Of a stretch of DNA of 10,929 bases, positions 1 to 6,006 are shown piece by piece. How positions within the stretch are numbered: the stretch's first letter is position 1; every line of letters starts with the position of its first letter. The translations under genes and the position numbers were made by a program. The stretch is from assembly GCA_905480065.1 (NCBI GenBank), contig CAJQOV010000184.1, forward strand, positions 1-10,929, given 5' to 3'. Under the pieces are notes generated by a model. The model saw only the letters and a list, made by a program, of their open reading frames with translations, ran no database searches and was not told the origin of the DNA. The DNA is from an uncultured Gammaproteobacteria bacterium (GTDB lineage Bacteria; Pseudomonadota; Gammaproteobacteria; UBA9214).

Positions 1-10
1 TTAACAAAAA

Positions 11-83
11 GGGGTCGGACCCCTGTTCCGTACACACCTATCGAGATATCTTCACGCGTTTTCACGGACAGGGCTCTGACCCC
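11..83. repeat. REP-like inverted pair (REPIN-like)
   Basis: GGGGTCGGACCCCTGT at 11-26 reappears in inverted orientation at 68-83 (reverse complement GGGGTCAGAGCCCTGT), with 14 of 16 bases identical and 41 bases between the copies. The first copy is itself palindromic: AGGGGTC at 10-16 pairs with GACCCCT at 18-24. Two inverted copies of a short GC-rich palindrome match the general plan of REP doublets (BIME/REPIN), which are mobilised by REP-associated tyrosine transposases (RAYT). From memory, GGGGTC-type palindromes are often seen beside such genes in Proteobacteria. No transposase is inside the window; one could lie beyond the left edge. The repeat arrangement is directly seen, the RAYT link is inferred. 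Confidence 0.55.
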
Positions 84-104
84 GCTGCCCTATCCCCTCA
101 TCCT

Positions 105-130
105 GTCCTTCTCCCGGAGGGAGAAGGGAC
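105..130. repeat. Intergenic palindromic repeat, 9-bp stem
   Basis: CCTTCTCCC (107-115) pairs perfectly with GGGAGAAGG (119-127) across the three-base loop GGA; outer GT (105-106) can pair with AC (129-130) around one bulged G. The preceding CCCTCATCCTG resembles the flank of a dispersed 'CCCTCACCCTAACCCTCTCCC' repeat that I know from many proteobacterial genomes. There is no T-run after the stem on either strand, so it does not look like a simple terminator. Between this hairpin and the ATPase stop (131-291) I see only a perfect palindrome GTACATGTAC at 223-232 and no convincing gene. Confidence 0.5.
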
Positions 131-291
131 GTACTGTTTATACGGGAATGTATAGCTTTCATGTCCTGTCGCTAGCAACCGCTCCCTGCAATACGTTCAT
201 TCATGGACTTGCTGTAGTTTCAGTACATGTACATGGGACAACGGTGGTGGCGAAGCATTTTTTGCTGTTGCTTGCGCCCTGGCGGCTTGCC

Positions 292-1059
292 TTAGGTCGG
301 AATCCATACCGGACCCTGCGCGGTATCGATGCGGGTGAGCGGGTGCTGATACAGTCGTACGAGGTTTTCCGCACACAGCGCAACTTCGAGTGATCCCTGA
401 GCATGCGTGCCATCACCGAACAATAACAGGAACTTGTCGCAGTATCGTGCGGCGAGGTTGAGGTCGTGCATGACCATCAGCAGGGCGCGCTCCGCGTCCG
501 CCGCCTGGCGCGCAAGCAACTCCAGCATGCACACCTGCTGGTGAATATCGAGGTGATTGACCGGTTCATCCAGCAGCAGCAGTGGTGTCTGCTGGGTGAG
601 CAGGGTGGCGATGCCGAGGCGACGGCGTTCGCCGCCGGACAGCGTTGCGATACTGCGTGATTCGAATCCCGCCAGTCCGACCGCCGCCAGCGCCGCGTGT
701 GCGATGCGCCGGTCCGCCGTGCCCTCCCATTGCCACGGCCCCAGCCAGGGATGCCGGCCGGCCAGTGCGGTTTCCAGCACGGAGGCCGGAAAGGCATCCA
801 GGTGATCCTGTGGCAACAGGCCGATGCGTTGTGCGCGCTGCCGGTGCGGCAGGGTGGCCAGCGACTGTCCCTGTATGGTCAGTTGCCCGCCAGACGGGGC
901 CCGCAAACCGGCCAGCGTGTGCAGCAGGGTGGTCTTGCCGGCACCGTTGCGTCCCAGCAGGCACCAGCGTTCACCGGGCTCGATGCTCAGCTCGAGCTGG
1001 CGGCACAGGGTGTGCCCGGCGATGGCGACATCGAGTTGCGTGGCGTGCAGCAAGCGCAT
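292..1059 (-). CDS. ABC transporter ATPase (BtuD/FhuC type)
   Basis: A 255-residue cytoplasmic ATPase that would power the adjacent FecCD-type permease. Motifs are complete and in order: Walker A GRNGAGKT (36-43), Q-loop glutamine in LLPQD (84), signature LSGGE (140-144), Walker B LLLLDEP (160-166), NHLD D-loop (168-171) and the switch histidine in MVMHDLN (198). This matches the BtuD/FhuC/FecE group, which drives uptake of cobalamin, ferric siderophores or heme; the substrate cannot be read from this subunit. The ATG at 1057-1059 is chosen because MRLLHATQLDV begins the domain, it lies one base after the permease stop (TGA-G-ATG), and GGAG lies about ten bases upstream. A longer in-frame reading from 1122 would overlap the permease 3' end in another frame and has no domain support. 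Probably the last gene of its operon. Confidence 0.93.
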   Translation of the reverse strand: MRLLHATQLDVAIAGHTLCRQLELSIEPGERWCLLGRNGAGKTTLLHTLAGLRAPSGGQLTIQGQSLATLPHRQRAQRIGLLPQDHLDAFPASVLETALAGRHPWLGPWQWEGTADRRIAHAALAAVGLAGFESRSIATLSGGERRRLGIATLLTQQTPLLLLDEPVNHLDIHQQVCMLELLARQAADAERALLMVMHDLNLAARYCDKFLLLFGDGTHAQGSLEVALCAENLVRLYQHPLTRIDTAQGPVWIPT

Positions 1060-1060
1060 C

Positions 1061-2059
1061 TCAGCCACGCTCCGCCAGGCCCTGCCGGTTGTGGTAGAGC
1101 AGCGCGAGGAACAGCGGCACACCGATCAGGGCGGTCAGCACGCCGACCGGCAGCTGGCGCGGTGCGAGTACCGTGCGCGCCAGGGTATCGGCCACAACCA
1201 GCAGGCTGCCACCGAGCAGTGCCGTCGCCGGAATCAGCAGGCGATGGTCGCGCAAACCGGCCAGCCGCAGCAGGTGCGGGACAATCAGGCCGACGAAGCC
1301 GACGCTGCCGGCCAGCATCACCGCCGCTGCCGCCAGCACCGAGCCGAGCAGGTACAGCACACGGCGCAGTGTCACGATGCCAACGCCCAATGCACTGGCG
1401 GTCTGTGCGCCGTGCGCCAGGATATTGAGCGAGCGGCCGAGGCCGACGCTGATGACCAGCCCGGCCAGCAGCACGCCGCTGCCGGCGACCGGCACGGCGG
1501 CGTAAGACAGATCGCCCATCAGCCAGAACAGCATGCTGCGCAGTCTGCCATCCGGCGCCAGCGCCAGCAGGAAACCGATCAGCGCACCCCAGCCAGCCGC
1601 GACCACGACACCGGTCAGCAACAGGCGCTGCGCGGACCAGCTGCCGCTGCCGTGCGCGAGGCCAAACACCAGTAGCATGGAAAACAACGCACCACCGAGT
1701 GCGGCGCCATGCAACCAGACACTGCCCAGTCCGAGCAGCATGGCGAGCAATGCGCCGCTGGCGGCCCCCCCGGAAATGCCCAGCACGTAGGGATCGGCGA
1801 GCGGGTTGCGCAGCAATACCTGCATCAGCGTACCGGCCATGCCGAGCAGCGCGCCGGTCACGAAGGCTGCGGCCACGCGTGGCCAGCGCAGTTGCAACAG
1901 CACCTGTGCCTGCAGGCTGTCGCCATGGCCGGACAACGTGGCCAGCAGTTCCCCCGGCCGGATGTCTACGGTGCCGGTGAACAGGCCGTACAGCAGGCTG
2001 GCTGCTGCCAGCAGCAGCAGGATGACGAACAGGACGGTAGTGCGCAGGTGCTGTTTCAA
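1061..2059 (-). CDS. FecCD/BtuC-family ABC permease
   Basis: A 332-residue, very hydrophobic protein of the FecCD/BtuC family, whose members form a homodimeric inner-membrane channel of about ten helices per subunit. Seen motifs: RNPLADPYVLGISGGA (84-99), the conserved helix-turn segment of the family; GFVGLIVPHLLRLAG (254-268), which contacts the ATPase; and the C-terminal PVGVLTALIGVPLFL. Substrates of the family are cobalamin, iron-siderophores or heme; nothing here separates them. The start is TTG at 2057-2059: an in-frame TAA sits at 2072-2074 with no ATG or GTG between, and starting later would remove the first membrane helix. The Shine-Dalgarno signal is weak (GGGT, about six bases upstream). 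No periplasmic binding protein adjoins it. The 136 bases upstream (2060-2195) show only a short CAGGC/GCCTG stem-loop and no recognisable cobalamin riboswitch. Confidence 0.92.
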   Translation of the reverse strand: MKQHLRTTVLFVILLLLAAASLLYGLFTGTVDIRPGELLATLSGHGDSLQAQVLLQLRWPRVAAAFVTGALLGMAGTLMQVLLRNPLADPYVLGISGGAASGALLAMLLGLGSVWLHGAALGGALFSMLLVFGLAHGSGSWSAQRLLLTGVVVAAGWGALIGFLLALAPDGRLRSMLFWLMGDLSYAAVPVAGSGVLLAGLVISVGLGRSLNILAHGAQTASALGVGIVTLRRVLYLLGSVLAAAAVMLAGSVGFVGLIVPHLLRLAGLRDHRLLIPATALLGGSLLVVADTLARTVLAPRQLPVGVLTALIGVPLFLALLYHNRQGLAERG

Positions 2060-2195
2060 GGAATTACCCGTTTATTGTCATGACTGTTCGCACTCCGTGT
2101 TACCCGCCAGGCGGAGCAGCCTGCGCGCTGACCGGCAGCTGGCGCGGCGCTGCGTTCTGCGAGATGACCAGGCAGTACACCGGCAGAAACGCTGC

Positions 2196-2849
2196 CTAGC
2201 GCAGGCTGATCACCGGCCAGTGCTGTTGCTGCGCATGCGTGGCCAGGATCTCGTCCGGATCGACGGCCGTGGGACGGGTCACCCGGTTCAGTAGCGGCAG
2301 GTCATTATGCGAGTCACTGTAGAACGAACTGTCCTCCAGTGTCTGCTGATGGCTGGCCAGCCAGCTCTGCAGCACCTCGACCTTGCCGTGCTGAAAGCAG
2401 GGGGTGCCGGTAACCGCGCCGGTAAAGCGGCCTGCGACCAGTTCCGGTTCGGTGGCCAGCAGGTGTTCGATGCCATACAGCGCTGCGATCGGCGTGGTGA
2501 CGAAACGGTTGGTCGCGGTGATGATCACCGGGATGTCCCCCCGGGCGCGGTGCCGGTCTATCAGCGCCTGCGCACGGGGCAGCAGGATCGGCCGGATCTT
2601 CTCCTCGATATACTGTGCGCGCCATTGTTCCAGTTGTACCAGGTCATGTGCGGCAAGGGGTTGCAGGGCAAAGCGCAGAAACTCGTGGATGTCGAGCTGG
2701 CCGACACGGTACTGGTCATAGAAACGCTGGTTCTCGCGCTCATAAATGGTAGCGTCGACGATACCCTGCTCCACGAGATAGCAGCCCCACAGGTAATCAC
2801 TGTCCCCGGCAATCAGGGTGTTGTCGAGATCGAACAGGGCGATACCCAC
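2196..2849 (-). CDS. HAD-family phosphatase (subfamily IB-like)
   Basis: A 217-residue cytoplasmic haloacid-dehalogenase hydrolase. All four catalytic motifs are present: motif I FDLDNT (6-11, nucleophile Asp7 and acid/base Asp9), motif II threonine in IITATN (about 111), motif III lysine in HGKVEVL (156), and motif IV SDSHNDLP (178-185) with Asp179 and Asp183 for Mg2+. An inserted helical cap lies at about residues 15-100. The pattern matches the HAD-IB group that contains phosphoserine phosphatase-like and histidinol-phosphatase-like enzymes; the real substrate is unknown. In Pseudomonas a similar gene sits beside rppH and ptsP, as I recall, which supports a conserved neighbourhood. The GTG start is set by the GAGGAG seven bases upstream and by the nucleophile motif lying close to the N-terminus; an in-frame extension to 2990 would add 47 residues with no domain. 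Confidence 0.88.
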   Translation of the reverse strand: MGIALFDLDNTLIAGDSDYLWGCYLVEQGIVDATIYERENQRFYDQYRVGQLDIHEFLRFALQPLAAHDLVQLEQWRAQYIEEKIRPILLPRAQALIDRHRARGDIPVIITATNRFVTTPIAALYGIEHLLATEPELVAGRFTGAVTGTPCFQHGKVEVLQSWLASHQQTLEDSSFYSDSHNDLPLLNRVTRPTAVDPDEILATHAQQQHWPVISLR

Positions 2850-2856
2850 GTGCTGG

Positions 2857-2862
2857 CTCCTC
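2857..2862 (-). promoter_or_regulatory. Shine-Dalgarno site of HAD gene
   Basis: On the minus strand GAGGAG lies seven bases before GTG (2847-2849). It decides this start over the longer in-frame extension. Confidence 0.75.
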
Positions 2863-2990
2863 GGGAAAAACGCCGCCAAGCATACACGATTGACTCGCGG
2901 TCGCTCATCGGGAGCGTGCCCGATATTTGCCAGCCTGCGGCGGCTATGGGAGAATCTCGGGTATCGAGAAATTTCAACAAGGTTTTGCAA

Positions 2991-3488
2991 GTGATTGATC
3001 CGGATGGATTTAGACCAAACGTCGGGATAATCCTGTCGAATCGCAAGGGGCAGCTGCTTTGGGCCCGGCGGGTCGGGCAGGATGCCTGGCAGTTCCCGCA
3101 GGGGGGTATGCGTTCGGACGAAACGCCGGCCGAGGCCATGTACCGTGAACTGACCGAGGAAGTCGGCTTGCGACCGGAGCAGGTGGAGGTGATTGGATCC
3201 ACGCGCGGCTGGTTACGTTACCGCCTGCCCAGGCAGTACATCCGTCATGGCACCACGCCATTGTGCATCGGCCAGAAGCAGGTCTGGTTTCTGCTGCGCA
3301 TGCTTTGTCCCGACCGCAACGTCTGCCTCAGCAAGTCCGAGCGGCCGGAATTCGACCGCTGGTGCTGGGTCGACTACTGGTATCCTCTGCGCAACGTGGT
3401 TTCCTTCAAGCGCAAGGTCTATCGTCAGGCACTGAACGAACTGGCACCCCTGCTGTTTCCGGACGGCACGCCTGATGCCCGTCGCTGA
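2991..3488 (+). CDS. rppH: RNA pyrophosphohydrolase RppH (Nudix)
   Basis: A 165-residue Nudix hydrolase that removes pyrophosphate from the triphosphorylated 5' end of mRNA and so opens it to RNase E decay. The full Nudix box runs from residue 38 to 60 (G-x5-E-x7-RELTEEVGL), with the metal-binding REx2EE glutamates at 53, 56 and 57. The N-terminus (VIDPDGFRPNVGIIL) and WQFPQGG match E. coli RppH almost residue by residue, and the C-terminal FKRKVYRQALNEL is also typical. The GTG start is chosen by that match, with AAGG eight bases upstream; an in-frame ATG at 2946 would add 15 unconserved residues. The gene is divergent from the HAD gene across 141 bases. A weak promoter candidate is TTGCCA (2927-2932), 17 bases, GAGAAT (2950-2955). 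Confidence 0.95.
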   Translation: MIDPDGFRPNVGIILSNRKGQLLWARRVGQDAWQFPQGGMRSDETPAEAMYRELTEEVGLRPEQVEVIGSTRGWLRYRLPRQYIRHGTTPLCIGQKQVWFLLRMLCPDRNVCLSKSERPEFDRWCWVDYWYPLRNVVSFKRKVYRQALNELAPLLFPDGTPDARR

Positions 3489-3572
3489 GTGGCGCCGGGC
3501 GTCGCCAGCCACAGCTGTTCCCGGTCGTGCGGCTGCACGCCCCTATTCTGAATATTTCCGGAACCCGAAGCT

Positions 3573-5837
3573 ATGCTCGACACGCTGAGAAGAATCGTCC
3601 AGGAGGTGAATTCCGCACCTGACCTGCAGAGCGCGCTGGACATTATCGTGGCGCGCGTAAAAATCTCGGTCGGTGTCGATGTCGCCTCGGTATACCTGCT
3701 GGACGCGGTGAACCATGATTTTGTGCTGCGAGCCACGGATGGTTTGCGCAAGGATGCGATCGGCAAGGTACGGCTGGGTTACCACGAGGGCCTGGTCGGC
3801 ATGGTGTGCGAACGCGAGGAGCCGGTGAACCTCGAGGATGCACCGAGTCACCCGCGTTATCTCTTCGTCAGTGAAACCGGCGAAAATCCCTACCATGGAT
3901 TTCTCGGTGTGCCGATCATCCAGCACGGCAAGGTACTGGGTGTGCTGGTGGTACGTCAGCGCCAGGTGCGCAAATTCGGCGATGATGAGGAAGCGTTCCT
4001 GGTCACGCTGGCCGCGCAACTGGCCGGTGCCATCAGCCATGCCGTGGCCAGTGGCGATATCACCAGCGCGCTGGCACATCCCGCGGGTATTACCACCTGT
4101 CTGAGCGGTCTGCCGGGTTCACCCGGCGTTGCCATTGGCCGGGCGCTGGTGGTGTATCCGCCGGCCAACCTGTTGGTTATCCCGGACCGCACCACCAGCG
4201 ACCCGGACGGCGAGGTGGCCATATTCGAGTCGGCGGTTGCCGCGGTAAAGGATGACCTGCGTGATTACGCCAACCGCATGTCCGCGGTATTGCCGTCCGA
4301 GGAGCTGGCGCTGTTTGATGCGCTGTTGCTGATGCTGGACGGAGACAGCCTGGTCGGTGAGACCGTGCAGCGTATCCGCGCGGGCAACTGGGCACCGGGT
4401 GCCCTGCGCGAGACCATTACCCAGCACGTGCGCGTGTTCGAAACCATGGAAGACAGTTACCTGCGCGAGCGCGCCAGCGACATCCATGACCTGGGCCGGC
4501 GCATCCTGACGCACATGCAAAGCATCCCGGTGGCCAGCGTGGAACTCACTGAGAATACCGTGCTGGTCGGTGAAGACATCAGTGCCAGCCAGCTGGCGGA
4601 AATCCCGCACCAGCACCTGGCGGGCATTGTCTGCGCCAGCGGTTCCAGTTCTTCGCACGTGGCCATCCTTGCACAGGCGCTGGGCATCCCTGCGGTAATG
4701 GGCATCAAGGATATGCCGGTCGGTCGTCTCGACGGGCAGACCATTATTGCGGACGGTTATCGCGGTGACGTGTATGTCAATCCGACTGCGCTGGTGCGCG
4801 AGGAATTCGAACTGCTGCGCTCGCAGGAGTCCGAGCTCACCGAGCTGTTGCGCGAAATGGCCGGGCAGCCGTCGATCACGCCGGATGGCGTGGAGCTGCC
4901 GCTGTACCTGAATATTGGTCTGGTGTCCGGGAACGGTAACGAAGTGCACAGCGAAGGGGACGGAGTGGGCCTGTACCGTACCGAGGTGCCGTTCCTGATG
5001 CAGGTGCGTTTCCCGTCCGAAGAAGAGCAGTTGCGTATCTACCGCAGTGCGCTCAAGGCATTTGCGCCGCGCCCGGTGAACCTGCGCACACTGGATGTCG
5101 GCGGCGACAAGATGCTGCCGTATTTTCCGGTCTACGAAGACAACCCGTTCCTGGGCTGGCGCGGCATCCGCATCTCGATCGATCACCCGGAAATCTTCCT
5201 GGTGCAGATCCGCGCCATGCTGCGCGCCAGCATCGGGCTGAATAATCTGAATATCATGCTGCCGATGATTTCGTCGGTGTCGGAACTCGATATCGCGCTG
5301 ACGCTGATATCGCAGGCGCATGGTGAATTGCTGGAAGATGGCATGCCGGTAGTGCGACCGGCCATCGGCATCATGATCGAGGTGCCCTCCGCGGTGTACC
5401 AGATCGAGGCAATGGCGAAGCGCGTCGACTTCTTCTCCATTGGTACCAACGATCTCACCCAGTACCTGCTGGCGGTGGATCGCAACAATTCCCGCGTGGC
5501 CGGCCTGTACCAGTGCCTGCATCCTGCCGTGTTGCGCGCCATCCAGCAGGTTGTCGTGCAGGCGCACCGTTTTGGCAAGCCGGTCAGTGTGTGTGGCGAG
5601 ATGGCCGGTGATCCGGCGGCGGCGCTGGCGCTGCTGGGCCTGCGCGTGAACAGTCTCAGCATGAGCGTCAGCAACCTGCCCCGGGTCAAGTGGGTGATTC
5701 GCAGCTTTGCCCAGTCCGAGGCGATCGATTTGCTGGAGCAGGCGCTGGAGCTGGAAGAGCCGCGCGCCATCCGGGCGATGTACAACAATGTGCTGGAGCT
5801 GGGCGGACTGGGTGGCCTGGTGCGGGCCGGTAATTGA
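3573..5837 (+). CDS. ptsP: PTS-Ntr Enzyme I, PtsP (GAF + EI)
   Basis: A 754-residue cytoplasmic phosphotransferase that takes phosphate from PEP and passes it to NPr (PtsO), the first step of the regulatory nitrogen PTS. Residues 1-170 form a GAF sensor domain (in E. coli this domain responds to glutamine and 2-oxoglutarate). An EI N-terminal domain starts with LPGSPGVAIGRALVV (180-194). The phosphohistidine is His362 in SSSSHVAIL, followed by GIPAVMG. The PEP-binding barrel shows GVGLYRTEVPFL (464-475), LRTLDVGGDK (504-513), DFFSIGTNDLTQYL (619-632) and the active-site Cys674 in SVCGEMAGDP. Length agrees with the family, so it is intact. ATG at 3573 has CGGAA nine bases upstream. It lies 84 bases after rppH, as in E. 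coli and Pseudomonas. A TGGCG/CGCCA stem in the gap (3490-3507) has no T-run, so cotranscription is likely. PtsO and PtsN must be elsewhere. Confidence 0.97.
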   Translation: MLDTLRRIVQEVNSAPDLQSALDIIVARVKISVGVDVASVYLLDAVNHDFVLRATDGLRKDAIGKVRLGYHEGLVGMVCEREEPVNLEDAPSHPRYLFVSETGENPYHGFLGVPIIQHGKVLGVLVVRQRQVRKFGDDEEAFLVTLAAQLAGAISHAVASGDITSALAHPAGITTCLSGLPGSPGVAIGRALVVYPPANLLVIPDRTTSDPDGEVAIFESAVAAVKDDLRDYANRMSAVLPSEELALFDALLLMLDGDSLVGETVQRIRAGNWAPGALRETITQHVRVFETMEDSYLRERASDIHDLGRRILTHMQSIPVASVELTENTVLVGEDISASQLAEIPHQHLAGIVCASGSSSSHVAILAQALGIPAVMGIKDMPVGRLDGQTIIADGYRGDVYVNPTALVREEFELLRSQESELTELLREMAGQPSITPDGVELPLYLNIGLVSGNGNEVHSEGDGVGLYRTEVPFLMQVRFPSEEEQLRIYRSALKAFAPRPVNLRTLDVGGDKMLPYFPVYEDNPFLGWRGIRISIDHPEIFLVQIRAMLRASIGLNNLNIMLPMISSVSELDIALTLISQAHGELLEDGMPVVRPAIGIMIEVPSAVYQIEAMAKRVDFFSIGTNDLTQYLLAVDRNNSRVAGLYQCLHPAVLRAIQQVVVQAHRFGKPVSVCGEMAGDPAAALALLGLRVNSLSMSVSNLPRVKWVIRSFAQSEAIDLLEQALELEEPRAIRAMYNNVLELGGLGGLVRAGN

Positions 5838-5861
5838 ACGAACCGCCAGTCGCTCGATTCG

Positions 5862-5886
5862 CGGCATGGTTCGATGCCGGCGTTTT
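5862..5886 (+). terminator. Likely intrinsic terminator after ptsP
   Basis: CGGCAT (5862-5867) pairs with ATGCCG (5874-5879) around the loop GGTTCG, and GCG then TTTT (5883-5886) follows. It starts 25 bases after the ptsP stop. The T-run is short and set off by three bases, so strength is uncertain. The palindrome TTCTATAGAA at 5885-5894 overlaps the end. Confidence 0.5.
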
Positions 5887-5934
5887 CTATAGAATCAGGT
5901 GCCTGCCGGCGGCAGCGCCCTTAACAGGTTCGCC

Positions 5935-5957
5935 GGTACCCGGCCGCACCGGGTACC
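5935..5957. repeat. Perfect 9-bp hairpin in 5' leader
   Basis: GGTACCCGG (5935-5943) and CCGGGTACC (5949-5957) are perfect reverse complements around the five-base loop CCGCA. The hairpin ends 49 bases before the ATG of the secreted repeat protein. ATTTACGG follows, so there is no real T-tract. It could stabilise or attenuate a leader transcript, or be a protein-binding palindrome; the role is not visible from sequence. Confidence 0.6.
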
Positions 5958-6006
5958 ATTTACGGTAACCCCGGGTCAGATGTTTTACGTTGGAGATGTG
6001 CCTGTG

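Noticed and set aside
223..232. Palindrome GTACATGTAC
   Set aside because: A perfect ten-base palindrome without nearby promoter elements is not enough to call an operator.
148..393. 81-codon plus-strand open frame at the left end
   Set aside because: It runs into the ATPase 3' end on the other strand, has no good ribosome site and no family resemblance.
824..1675. Plus-strand open frame opposite the transporter genes
   Set aside because: Composition is Gln/Arg/Ala-rich and it is antisense to clear ABC ATPase and permease motifs.
2060..2195. Cobalamin riboswitch before the permease
   Set aside because: No B12-box in the proper order or orientation was found; a GCCAGG...GGAG...CCTGC resemblance exists only on the wrong strand.
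2103..2198. 31 sense codons after the TAG stop of the HAD gene, possible readthrough
   Set aside because: The stretch is short, has no domain, and stop-free runs of this length are common in GC-rich DNA.
2307..2990. N-terminal extension of RppH
   Set aside because: The extension lies antisense to the HAD gene, and the conserved RppH N-terminus begins at GTG 2991.
4119..5867. Long open reading frame of 582 codons antisense to ptsP
   Set aside because: It lies wholly opposite a well-supported EI-Ntr gene and is rich in His, Gln and Arg without domain motifs; it is a GC-rich shadow frame.
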